Of a DNA stretch of 64,000 bases, positions 52,195-60,581 are shown one piece after another (within the stretch, counting starts at the first letter, position 1; every line of letters begins with the position of its first letter). Source of the stretch: an uncultured Paracoccaceae bacterium. Its GTDB lineage: Bacteria; Pseudomonadota; Alphaproteobacteria; Rhodobacterales; Rhodobacteraceae. Made by a program: the position numbers and the translations under genes. Location: contig CANNFA010000005.1 of the NCBI GenBank assembly GCA_947503765.1, forward strand, positions 62,001-126,000, in the 5' to 3' direction. The notes under the pieces were generated by a model, which was given only the letters and a program-made list of their open reading frames with translations, did no database searches and had not been told where the DNA came from.

Positions 52195-52318
52195 TCGGGC
52201 GGAAATCCGGCCGCCACGGCCGCCACGGCCGTGCAGGCGCGCGGCGGCGCATGAAGGATGCCCGCCCGGCAGTTTCGACGACAGGCGCAATGGTTTTGAA
52301 TTCAGAGAGACCTTCAGA

Positions 52319-53170
52319 ATGAATGCCCCCGATACGCTATCCCCGACCGACGCGCTCGATGCGCGCGCCGCGTTCTGCCGCGAGGTGACGGCAAGCGCCG
52401 GGCGCCTTGCCCTTGAAGGGTTCCGCCGCCGCGGCGCCGGTGAGATCGCGATGAAGGGCGCGCAGGATTTCCTGACCGAGACCGACGCCGCCGTGGAGGC
52501 GCATGTGAAGGAACGGCTGGCCGACGCCTTTCCCGGCGACGAGTTTCTGGGTGAAGAGACCGGCGGCGCCGTCACCGGCCGGTCGGTCTGGGTCGTCGAT
52601 CCGATCGACGGCACCGCCAATTTCGCGCGCGGCATCCCGCATTTCTGCATCTCGCTGGCCTATGTGCGCGGCGGCATCACCGAAATCGGCGAGATCCTGT
52701 GCCCGCCCACCGGCGAGGACTGGTTCGCCCGGCGCGGCCGGGGCGGCACCTGCAACGACGTGCCGCTGCGGGTCGCCGGCACCGCCTCCTTCGCCGCGGC
52801 CTGCCTTGAGTTGGGCTGGAACAACCGGCGCCCCTTGCGCGACTACCTGGACGCGCTGGAACGCCTGCTGGAACAGGGCGCCAATGTGCGGCGCGGCGCG
52901 TCGGGCGCGCTTGGCCTGGCCTATGTGGCCGATGGACGCTCGGACGGATATGCCGAACTGCACATGAATTCGTGGGATTGCCTTGCCGGTCTGCTTCTGG
53001 TCGAGGAGGCGGGCGGCCGGACAAGCGCGCTGCCGGCTGACGGGCTGGGGCAGGGCGGGCCGGTGCTTGCCGCCGTGCCGGCGCTTGCCGATGCGATCGG
53101 CGCGGCAACCGGCATCGCCCTGCGCCCCGAAGGCGCGGATCCCGCGACATTGACGAGGATGACATCGTGA
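52319..53170 (+). CDS. Inositol-monophosphatase-family phosphatase
   Basis: A 283-residue IMPase-fold enzyme, hydrolysing a phosphomonoester with Mg2+. Metal motifs are GEET at 78-81 and DPIDGTANF at 94-102; the C-terminal WDCLAGLLLVEEAGG completes the site. Family members act on myo-inositol phosphate, histidinol phosphate, sugar phosphates or 3'-phosphoadenosine compounds. No signal peptide, so it works on imported or internal substrate. The ATG at 52319 is chosen for family length. The stop overlaps the next gene by 4 bp. Confidence 0.88.
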   Translation: MNAPDTLSPTDALDARAAFCREVTASAGRLALEGFRRRGAGEIAMKGAQDFLTETDAAVEAHVKERLADAFPGDEFLGEETGGAVTGRSVWVVDPIDGTANFARGIPHFCISLAYVRGGITEIGEILCPPTGEDWFARRGRGGTCNDVPLRVAGTASFAAACLELGWNNRRPLRDYLDALERLLEQGANVRRGASGALGLAYVADGRSDGYAELHMNSWDCLAGLLLVEEAGGRTSALPADGLGQGGPVLAAVPALADAIGAATGIALRPEGADPATLTRMTS

Positions 53171-53826
53171 CCGACCTGACCGAAGAGTACGAAAAACTGG
53201 CCCCGGACTACGAGCGGCCCGATATCAGCCTGATCGAGCCCGATCTGGCGCCTTATGGCGTCTCGCTTTTCATCGGCGGGCGCGAGGGCACGGCAAATCT
53301 TGCGCTTCTGCGCGATCTGGGCATCACCACGGTGGTCAATTGCGCGGTGAACTTCGACCTCAATCTGGTGCAGGAACCCGACCCGGCCGCCGATCCGGAC
53401 AGCCTGCCATGGGGGCATGGCGCGGTGCGCTATTACAAGCTGGGGCTGGTCGACGGGGCCGGGAACGCGGACACGATGATGCTTGCCGGCTATTTCCTGG
53501 TGCGCGGCGCGCTGGACCAGGTGCTGCCCAACCGGCCCACCTATCCGATGCGCGAACGCGGTAACCTGCTGGTCAATTGCCGCGGCGGGCGCAGCCGGTC
53601 GGTCGCGCTGGTGGCGCTGGTGCTGCACCGGACGATGCCCGGGAAATATCCCGATATCGACGCCGCCCTCGCGCATATCCGCAAGGCGCGCGACCTGCGC
53701 CCCGACGAATGGGACACCGCGCCCAAGCCGATGCTGGTCGATGCGGCGCGCAAGGCGTCCGACTGGATCGACCGGATGGGCGCCGAGGAACCGCCCGAAG
53801 CCCCCTCTGCCAGCGGCGCGCAATGA
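53167..53826 (+). CDS. Dual-specificity-type cysteine phosphatase
   Basis: A 219-residue protein with the CX5R active-site loop LVNCRGGRSRSVALVALVL, giving nucleophile Cys138 and Arg144. A short N-terminal part contains GVSLFIGGREGTANLALLRDLGITTVVNCA, the usual start of a DSP fold. No signal peptide or helix. CX5R enzymes include protein phosphatases, lipid phosphatases and phytases. Being sandwiched with 4-bp overlaps between an IMPase-like and a calcineurin-like phosphatase gene, it is more likely a small-molecule phosphatase here. Confidence 0.82.
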   Translation: MTDLTEEYEKLAPDYERPDISLIEPDLAPYGVSLFIGGREGTANLALLRDLGITTVVNCAVNFDLNLVQEPDPAADPDSLPWGHGAVRYYKLGLVDGAGNADTMMLAGYFLVRGALDQVLPNRPTYPMRERGNLLVNCRGGRSRSVALVALVLHRTMPGKYPDIDAALAHIRKARDLRPDEWDTAPKPMLVDAARKASDWIDRMGAEEPPEAPSASGAQ

Positions 53827-55358
53827 TCCGTATCGCCGTTCTGGCCGACCCGCATCTGCACGATACCGATTTCGGCGATGCCGCCCCGGCGCCGCTGGTG
53901 CGCAGCCTTACCGACACGCTGCATTCGACGCGCATCTTCAACGAAAGCGCCGCCGCCCTGAACCGCGCCCTGGCCGAGATCGCGGCCGAAGAGGTCGATC
54001 TGATCCTTGTCGCCGGCGATCTGACCGATGACGGCCAGCCCGCGAACTGGGCGGCCGTGGCGCGGGTTCTGGCCGACCACACGGCCCGGTACGGCACCCG
54101 GTTCCTTGCCTGTCCGGGCAATCACGACCAATGGGCGATGGCGGGCAAACCGCTGACCAAGGGCTGTGTCACCGAGGCGGGCGAGGTCTTTTCGGTGGGC
54201 AGCGCGGCGGGGGACGTGTCCTGCGCCGGGATGCGGATGGCCGGCTATGGCGAGGTGATGGCGCATGCCGCCGCGCTTGGCTATGTCCGCGATCCGCGCG
54301 ATCTGCATTGGGAAACGCCCTTCGGCACATCGGACAGGGTCGCGGACCGGACCCGGACCATGACCGGCCCGGATGGGCACAGCGCGCCGGTCTTCGATGC
54401 CTCCTACCTGGTCGAGCCTGTTGCGGGTCTGTGGATCCTGTCGGTGGATGCCAATGTCTATCTGCCGGATGGCAGGGGCGGATTTCTCGATTGCGGCAGC
54501 ACCGGCTGGCCGGCGACGCTGGCGCACAAGCCCTGGCTGCTGCCCTGGATGAAGGATGTCGCGGACCGCGCGCGGCGGCAGGGCAAGCGCCTTGTGACCA
54601 TGTCGCATTTCCCGGCCGTCGATGTCTTTGGCGGGAGTGTCGATGCGCTGGACGCGCTGGACCCCAGGCCGGACCGGCGGCGCATGCCCGATGCCGGCAC
54701 CGTGAAGGCGATCGCCGCCACCGGGATCGGCCTGCATTTCAGCGGGCATTGGCATATCTCGGCCAGCGCGGCGGATGCGTCGGGCGCCCTGATCAACGAG
54801 GCGGTGCCCTCGACCATCGCCTTTCCGGCGGGGTGGAAATTGCTGACCCTTGACGATGACGGCGCGCGGGTGGAGGACCGCGCGCTTGGCGATCCGCCCG
54901 GCTGGAGCCGCTTTCACCCGCGCTACCGCGCCGAGGCGCAGGCCGGCGGCACCCATGCCCCGGCGCTCGATGCCGCGACTTACGACGATTTCCTCGATCT
55001 GCATTTCCGCAACCTGGTCCTGAAGCGGCGGCTCGCCGATGACTGGCCGGCCGCGATGGCCCCGCTTGTCGCCGACCTGGCGGTTGCCGATCTGCCGGGC
55101 GGCACGGGCAGCGATCTGGCCTTTGCGCAGGTCTTCGTGGATTGGTACCGCCTGCGCGAGACCGGCGGCGCGGCGGCTGGCGTCCCGAAGGAGCGGCGCC
55201 TGCTGTACCAGGCGCTTGCCGATGCGCGGCGGAAAAACGGACAGGGGCCAGAGGACGCGCTGCTGTCCGTCTTCTTTGATACCCTCGCCGCGCATCTCGG
55301 GGCCGATGCCGCCCGGCGGCGTGCGCGGGCCATTCTTTGCGGGTCGCTGCCGGATTAG
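53823..55358 (+). CDS. Calcineurin-like metallophosphoesterase
   Basis: A 511-residue two-metal phosphoesterase. Motifs in order: ADPHLHD (Asp9, His11), AGDLTDD (Asp66), PGNHDQ (Asn100, His101), MSHFP near residue 261 and SGHWHIS near 305. The C-terminal 150 residues are extra to the catalytic domain and of unknown role. No signal peptide, so cytoplasmic. Family members hydrolyse phosphodiesters or monoesters such as glycerophosphodiesters, cyclic nucleotides or sugar phosphates. It overlaps the DSP gene by 4 bp and ends the operon. Confidence 0.87.
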   Translation: MIRIAVLADPHLHDTDFGDAAPAPLVRSLTDTLHSTRIFNESAAALNRALAEIAAEEVDLILVAGDLTDDGQPANWAAVARVLADHTARYGTRFLACPGNHDQWAMAGKPLTKGCVTEAGEVFSVGSAAGDVSCAGMRMAGYGEVMAHAAALGYVRDPRDLHWETPFGTSDRVADRTRTMTGPDGHSAPVFDASYLVEPVAGLWILSVDANVYLPDGRGGFLDCGSTGWPATLAHKPWLLPWMKDVADRARRQGKRLVTMSHFPAVDVFGGSVDALDALDPRPDRRRMPDAGTVKAIAATGIGLHFSGHWHISASAADASGALINEAVPSTIAFPAGWKLLTLDDDGARVEDRALGDPPGWSRFHPRYRAEAQAGGTHAPALDAATYDDFLDLHFRNLVLKRRLADDWPAAMAPLVADLAVADLPGGTGSDLAFAQVFVDWYRLRETGGAAAGVPKERRLLYQALADARRKNGQGPEDALLSVFFDTLAAHLGADAARRRARAILCGSLPD

Positions 55359-55359
55359 G

Positions 55360-55385
55360 GCGCGGCGTCAGTATATGCGCCGCGC
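55360..55385. terminator. Hairpin between convergent phosphatase operon and lacI
   Basis: GCGCGGCG at 55360-55367 pairs perfectly with CGCCGCGC at 55378-55385, 10-nt loop, in the 41-bp gap between convergent stop codons. Could serve both directions. Confidence 0.5.
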
Positions 55386-55399
55386 AACCTGCCGGGGCC

Positions 55400-56434
55400 T
55401 CATGCCTGTTCCATCCGAACCGAGTTTCGCCAGACCGGCAGGACTTCGAGCATTTCCGTGCGCCCGGCGGCGCCCGAAATAACGATGGCGGCGATCCGTT
55501 CGGCGATTTCCTCGATCGGCTGGCGAAAGGTGGTCAGCCCGTAGGAGGCCCATCTTGCCTGCGGAATGTCATCGAAACCGATGATGCAAAGGTCGCGCGG
55601 GATATCGCGGTGAAAGACGTGCCGCGCCGTGTCCATGAACCCGAGCGCCAGCAGGTCCGTCACGCAGAACACGCCGTCCGGCGGCTCTGCCCGGCCCAGC
55701 AGCAGGCGCGCCGATTCCACCCCTGTGTCGTAGGAGGTCAGCCCGGCGCGGGTGACGCCATGCGCGATGCCCGCCTGCTTTGCCGCCGCGGCGAAGCCTT
55801 CCTCGCGGGCCAGCAGGCTGGGGGTGCGCGCCAGGGACGACACGCAAGCGACGCGCCGGCACCCGGCGCGCTTGAGCAATGCCAGCGCCTCGGCCCCGGC
55901 GCGTGCGCCGTCGACCTGCAACCGGTCCACATCGGGTGCGTCATCGTCGCGGTTGACCAGCAGCACGCGCTGGCCATTGGCAAGGCAGGTCTCGACCAGG
56001 CGGCTGGACGGGGTGCCCGACAGAACCACCGACGCCTCTGCACGGTAGTGCAGGCTTTGCCGCAACGCGTGCGACACGCTTTCCTCGTCACCGGCGGTGT
56101 TGATGACGAAGGCCACCTTGCCATGCGCCTGCAATTGCCGCGTCACCTGTTCGATCAGTCCGCTTTGAAAGGGCTGGCCGATATCGGCGGCGATCAGGCA
56201 GACGATGTTGCTCGGCTCTCCGGTCAGGCCGCGGGCAAGGTGGTTGGCGTGATAGCCAAGTTCCTCTGCGGCCTGCAGGATCTTGCGCCGCGTGCCGGGC
56301 GACACGCTGCCCGCGCCGGAAAAGGTCCGCGACACGGCCGAACGGGACACGCCCGCGCGTTCCGCGACATCGCCCGCGCTGACGAACGTGCCGCGTTCGG
56401 ACTTGCCGGAAGGCGGGTCTGCCGGATCGGCCAT
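55400..56434 (-). CDS. LacI-family transcriptional regulator
   Basis: A 344-residue LacI/GalR regulator. HTH SAGDVAERAGVSRSAVSRTF at about residues 19-38, hinge with YHANHLARGL, and sensor domain with IGFDDIPQARWASYGLTTFRQPIEEI. I choose the ATG at 56434, with AGGA 7 bp upstream, over a TTG at 56461. It converges on the phosphatase operon and diverges from the SDR/sugar-importer operon, so it may control either or both. The promoter gap holds a GTTGCAAC palindrome and a degenerate TTGCAACCCCTTGCC. Confidence 0.88.
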   Translation of the reverse strand: MADPADPPSGKSERGTFVSAGDVAERAGVSRSAVSRTFSGAGSVSPGTRRKILQAAEELGYHANHLARGLTGEPSNIVCLIAADIGQPFQSGLIEQVTRQLQAHGKVAFVINTAGDEESVSHALRQSLHYRAEASVVLSGTPSSRLVETCLANGQRVLLVNRDDDAPDVDRLQVDGARAGAEALALLKRAGCRRVACVSSLARTPSLLAREEGFAAAAKQAGIAHGVTRAGLTSYDTGVESARLLLGRAEPPDGVFCVTDLLALGFMDTARHVFHRDIPRDLCIIGFDDIPQARWASYGLTTFRQPIEEIAERIAAIVISGAAGRTEMLEVLPVWRNSVRMEQA

Positions 56435-56586
56435 GAAATGTCCTGCACTCTGTTGCTGCAATTTTCATTCCGACGCATAGCCGTTGCAACCCCTTGCCTC
56501 AAGCGCTGCCTGCGATGCCGAGATAGAACTGGACGAAGCGGCCGCCGCGTCGCAAGGTCGCCGCCGGGACAGGGGGGGATCAGCGC

Positions 56587-57309
56587 ATGAATGTCGCATT
56601 CGACTTTACCGGGGCCGAGGTGCTGGTCGTCGGTGCCAGCCGCGCCGGGATCGGCGCCGCCATCGCGCGGGCGTTCAAGGCGGCGGGCGCGGCGGTCGCC
56701 ATCACCGGGATCGAGGATGCACCGGCCAAGGCCGATCGCGGCGCCTTTGCCTATCACCGGCTGGACGTGACCGATGGCGGTGCGGTGCGCGCGCTGGCGT
56801 CGGCGACCGGGCGGCTGGATATCCTGGTCAACTGCGCCGCGATCACCGCGCGCGGCGAGGAAATGGCGCCGGAATTCTTCGCCAAGGTGGTCGATGTGAA
56901 CCTGATGGGCAGCTTCCGCATGGCCGAGGCGTTCCATCCGCATCTGGCGGCTTCCCACGGGCGGCTGATCAACATCGCCTCGATGTATGCGCGGTTCGGC
57001 AGCCCCAAGAACCCGGCCTACGGTGCCAGCAAGGCGGGGGTCGAACAATTGACCCGATCCCTGGCGATCGCCTGGGCCGATGACGGGATCCGCGTCAACG
57101 CCATCGCGCCGGGCTTTGTCGAGACCGAACAATCGGCGCGCAGCCGCACCGACCCGGCGCATGTGGCCAATGTCGCGGCGCGCACGCCGCTGGGCCGCTG
57201 GGGCCAGCCCGAGGATATCGCCGGCACCGCGCTGTTTCTCGCGTCGGAGGCAAGCGCATTCGTCACCGGCACCTGCATCGCGGTTGACGGGGGCTATTCG
57301 GTTGTATGA
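56587..57309 (+). CDS. SDR-family oxidoreductase
   Basis: A 240-residue classical SDR. Glycine motif VVGASRAGIGAAIARAF, then NCAAITARGEEM, catalytic Tyr-x-x-x-Lys in PAYGASKAGVEQLTRS, and PLGRWGQPEDIAGTALFLASEASAFVTG near the end. It opens an operon with a Gfo/Idh/MocA gene, a TIM-barrel isomerase and an Rbs-like ABC importer, so a sugar or polyol is the expected substrate. The MocA-type gene follows 26 bp later. Confidence 0.88.
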   Translation: MNVAFDFTGAEVLVVGASRAGIGAAIARAFKAAGAAVAITGIEDAPAKADRGAFAYHRLDVTDGGAVRALASATGRLDILVNCAAITARGEEMAPEFFAKVVDVNLMGSFRMAEAFHPHLAASHGRLINIASMYARFGSPKNPAYGASKAGVEQLTRSLAIAWADDGIRVNAIAPGFVETEQSARSRTDPAHVANVAARTPLGRWGQPEDIAGTALFLASEASAFVTGTCIAVDGGYSVV

Positions 57310-57335
57310 CCGTGCCCGCAGGAGAGGGAGTCGTC

Positions 57336-58489
57336 ATGACGGGATCTGAAACCGGAACCATCCGCGCGGCCGTGATCGGCACGGGCTTCATCGGCGGTGT
57401 CCATGTCGGCGCGTTGCGGCGGCTGGGGGTCGAGGTGGCCGGCGTGCTGGGGTCCAGCCCCGGGCGCGGGCAGGAGGGCGCGGCGGCGCTGGGGGTGGCG
57501 CGGGCCTATGCCTCGCTGGAGGAGCTGGTGGGCGATGCGAGCCTGGACGCGGTTCACGTCACCTCGCCCAACCACGCCCATTACGCGCATGTGAAGGCCG
57601 TGCTGGCCGCCGGAAAGCACGTGATCTGCGAAAAGCCGCTGGCGATGACCTCGGCGCAATCGGCGGAGATGGCGGCGCTGGCGCGGGATAGCGGCAAGGT
57701 CTGCGCGGTCTGCTACAACATCCGCTTCTATCCGCTGAACCAGCATGCGCATGGCATGGTGAAGGGCGGCAACCTGGGCGCCGTGCGCTTCGTCACCGGC
57801 CATTACCACCAGGACTGGATGTCGCGGCCGACCGACTGGAACTGGCGGGCAGAGCCGGAAAAGGGCGGCGCGCTGCGCTCGGTCGGGGATATCGGCACGC
57901 ATTGGGTCGATCTGGTCAGCTTCGTCACCGGGCTGAAGGTGACATCGGTGCTGGCCGATCTGACCACCTTCCTCCCCGAGCGGCAGAAACCGCTGGGGCC
58001 GGTGGCGACCTTCGCGGACCATGGCGGCGGCGCGCAGAGACGCGGGCGATCGAGACCGACGATGCGGCGACCATCTTGCTGCGGTTCGCGGGCGGCGCCA
58101 AGGGGGTCATGTCGACCAGCCAGATCAATGTCGGGCGCAAGAATGCGCTGCATTGGGACGTGGCGGGATCAGAGGCATCGGCGGCCTGGGACAGCGAGCG
58201 GCCCGATCACCTGTGGATCGGCCATCGCGACCGGCCCAACGAGATATTACAGCGCGATGCGGCGCTGATGAACAGCCCCGGCGCGGCCGCGGCCAGCCTG
58301 CCCGGCGGCCATGTCGAAGGCTTTGCCGACAGCTTTTACGCCCTGTTCCGGCAGGTCTATGGCGATATCGCCGCCGGCGCACGGTCGGCGGATGCGACCT
58401 ATGCGGGATTTGACGACGGCCATTACGAGATGCGGTTCTGCGACGCGGTGCTGGAAAGCGCGCGAAGCGGCACCTGGGCGGATGTCTAG
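57336..58489 (+). pseudogene. Gfo/Idh/MocA-family oxidoreductase, frameshifted
   Basis: The first part reads AAVIGTGFIGGVHVGALRRLG, CEKPLAMTSAQSAEM and GALRSVGDIGTHWVDL, as in normal Gfo/Idh/MocA dehydrogenases. Around 58030-58045 the frame breaks and becomes arginine-rich nonsense. The adjacent frame then continues with TRAIETDDAATILLRFAGGAKGV and ends at 58489 in FCDAVLESARSGTWADV. Adding one base near CAGAGACG (58036-58043) would restore a single protein of about 384 residues. It is either a true pseudogene or a one-base error in the assembly. The intact neighbours favour the latter, but this cannot be decided here. Confidence 0.8.
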
Positions 58490-58507
58490 ATAGATGGAGA
58501 AAGCGCA

Positions 58508-59419
58508 ATGAAACTTGGCCTGCTGACGGCGCCCTTTGGCGATACCGACCTGATGGAAGTGGCCGACTGGACCGCCGCCAACGGCATGTCGGCGCTGGAA
58601 ATCGCCTGCTGGCCGGCCTCTGGCGGCGAGGCGCGGCGCTATGCCGGCACCTCGCATATCGACGTGGACGGGCTGGGCAAGGCGCAGGCCGGCGAGATCG
58701 TCGATGCGCTGGCCGGCAAGGGGATCGAGGTCTCGGGGCTTGGCTATTACCCCAACCCGCTGCATGCCGATGCCGCCCACCGCGAAGAGGTGATCGGCCA
58801 TCTGAAAAAGGTCATCACGGCGGCGGGGCTGATGGGGGTGAAGGTGGTCAACACCTTTGTCGGCGGCGACCGGGCGCTGAATGTCGATGACAACTGGGCG
58901 CGGGCCGAGGTGATCTTTCCCGACATCGTCGCCCATGCAAGGGATAGCGGCGTGACGCTGGCCTTCGAAAACTGCCCGATGATCTTTTCGAACGACGAAT
59001 GGCCGGGCGGGCACAACATCGCCTATTCGCCGCGTATCTGGCGGCGCATCTTCGAGGCGTGGGACGGGGTGGGGATGAATTTCGACCCCTCGCATCTGGT
59101 GCTTCAGATGATCGACCAGGGCCGGTTCATCCGCGAATTTGGCGCGCGGTTCGCGCATGTCCATGCCAAGGATCTGATGATCGACCGCGACGGGCTGTAT
59201 GAACGGGGCATCCTGTCGGCGGGCATGGGCTGGCAGGTGCCGCGCCTGTGCGGGCTGGGGGACGTGGACTGGCCGGGCTTCTTTTCGCAGCTCTACCGCG
59301 TGGGCTATGACGGCGCGGTGATCATCGAGCACGAGGATCGCGATTTCGAGGGCACGGACGAAAAGATCAAGAAGGGTTTTCGACTCGCCCGCGATGTTCT
59401 CAGCCCGTACATTCACTGA
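58508..59419 (+). CDS. TIM-barrel sugar phosphate isomerase/epimerase
   Basis: A 303-residue AP-endonuclease-2-fold protein. Metal-ligand segments are LAFENCPMI, GMNFDPSHLVLQM, FAHVHAKDLMI and VIIEHEDRDF. GGAGAAAG stands a few bases before the ATG. Family members isomerise or epimerise sugars and inosoles. It lies between the MocA-type gene and the sugar-binding protein of the same operon, and its substrate should be the sugar imported by that system. Confidence 0.87.
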   Translation: MKLGLLTAPFGDTDLMEVADWTAANGMSALEIACWPASGGEARRYAGTSHIDVDGLGKAQAGEIVDALAGKGIEVSGLGYYPNPLHADAAHREEVIGHLKKVITAAGLMGVKVVNTFVGGDRALNVDDNWARAEVIFPDIVAHARDSGVTLAFENCPMIFSNDEWPGGHNIAYSPRIWRRIFEAWDGVGMNFDPSHLVLQMIDQGRFIREFGARFAHVHAKDLMIDRDGLYERGILSAGMGWQVPRLCGLGDVDWPGFFSQLYRVGYDGAVIIEHEDRDFEGTDEKIKKGFRLARDVLSPYIH

Positions 59420-59479
59420 ACGCGGCACACCGGTTGCCGCATCGAACACGACCGGAACAAAAAACAGGGAGACTTCGAC

Positions 59480-60508
59480 ATGAAACGATATCTTGGCACC
59501 GTGGCCGCGACGGCGGTTCTTGCCACAGGCTTCGGCACCACCGCCTTTGCCGAGAATTACACCATCGGCATTTCCAACACCGTGCAGGGCAATGGCTGGC
59601 GCGAGGAGATGATCTGCGCGATGAAGGCGCAGGCGCTGTCCTCGGGCGAGGTGGACTCGCTCAACATCGCGCATCGCAACACCGATGCTTCCGGCCAGCT
59701 GGAGGATATCCGCAACCTGATCCAGGCCGGCGTGGATGCCATCGTGCTGAACCCGTCGAATGCCGACGGCGTCAATTCCGCCATCGAGGAAGCGATCGAG
59801 GCGGGCATCGTCGTGGTCGCCGTGGACCAGGCCGTGACCGCGCCGGGCGCCTATATCCTGTCGAACAACCAGGAGGAATACGCCTATCTCGGCGCCAAAT
59901 GGCTGTTCGAGGAGATCGGCGGATCGGGCAGCGTCGTCTACATGCGCGGCGCGGCGGGGGCCGGGGCCGACAATGACCGCGACAAGGGCTTTCAGCGCGC
60001 CCTGGCCGAATTTCCCGATGTGGAAATCGCGCACGAGGTCTTTACCGGCTGGCAGCAGGACCAGGGCAAGCAGCAGATCCTGGATTACCTGGCGACCGGC
60101 ATTCCGTTCGACGGGGTCTGGACCAGCGGGATCGACAATGTGATCGTCGATGCCTTCCTGGAATCGGATGTGCCGCTGGTGCCCATCGTCGGGGCGGACA
60201 ATGCCGGCTTTGTCGGACAGCTTGCCTCTGTCGAGGGGTTCACCGGCGCGGCGGTGACCAATCCCGGCTCCATCGGCGGGGCGGGCGTGACGCTGGCGCT
60301 GCAGATCCTCGACGGCGATGCGCCCGACAGCAACACGGTGCTGGTCGATCCGATGATCTGGGCCAACAACGATCCCGAAGGCAAGAAGCTGATCGAGGAG
60401 GCGCAGAACCCCAATCTCGATCCCGAATGGCCGGTCAGCGTGTCGATCCCCGGCTGGACGACCTACACGATGGAAGAGATCATCGCCTGCAAGGGTCCGG
60501 GCGAATAA
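59480..60508 (+). CDS. Sugar ABC importer, periplasmic binding protein
   Basis: A 342-residue type-1 periplasmic binding protein. The signal peptide covers residues 1-24 (ending AFA), then ENYTIGISNTVQGNGWREEMICAMKAQA, as in RbsB-like receptors. IQAGVDAIVLNPSN and RDKGFQRALAEFP follow. CAGGGAGA lies before the ATG. It is followed by a hairpin, then the two-domain ATPase and two permeases. Confidence 0.9.
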   Translation: MKRYLGTVAATAVLATGFGTTAFAENYTIGISNTVQGNGWREEMICAMKAQALSSGEVDSLNIAHRNTDASGQLEDIRNLIQAGVDAIVLNPSNADGVNSAIEEAIEAGIVVVAVDQAVTAPGAYILSNNQEEYAYLGAKWLFEEIGGSGSVVYMRGAAGAGADNDRDKGFQRALAEFPDVEIAHEVFTGWQQDQGKQQILDYLATGIPFDGVWTSGIDNVIVDAFLESDVPLVPIVGADNAGFVGQLASVEGFTGAAVTNPGSIGGAGVTLALQILDGDAPDSNTVLVDPMIWANNDPEGKKLIEEAQNPNLDPEWPVSVSIPGWTTYTMEEIIACKGPGE

Positions 60509-60515
60509 CGGACCG

Positions 60516-60548
60516 GGCCGGCCGCGCGCCAGGGTGTCGCGGCCGGCC
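60516..60548 (+). terminator. 11-bp hairpin after the sugar-binding protein gene
   Basis: GGCCGGCCGCG at 60516-60526 pairs perfectly with CGCGGCCGGCC at 60538-60548, 11-nt loop, 8 bp after the stop codon and 33 bp before the ATPase gene. Confidence 0.55.
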
Positions 60549-60581
60549 GTCACGATTACGGGGTAACGACGGGCGGTATTC

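Noticed and set aside
56459-56461. TTG at 56461 as the start of the LacI gene
   Set aside because: The ATG at 56434 has AGGA at a good distance and gives a normal N-terminus before the HTH.
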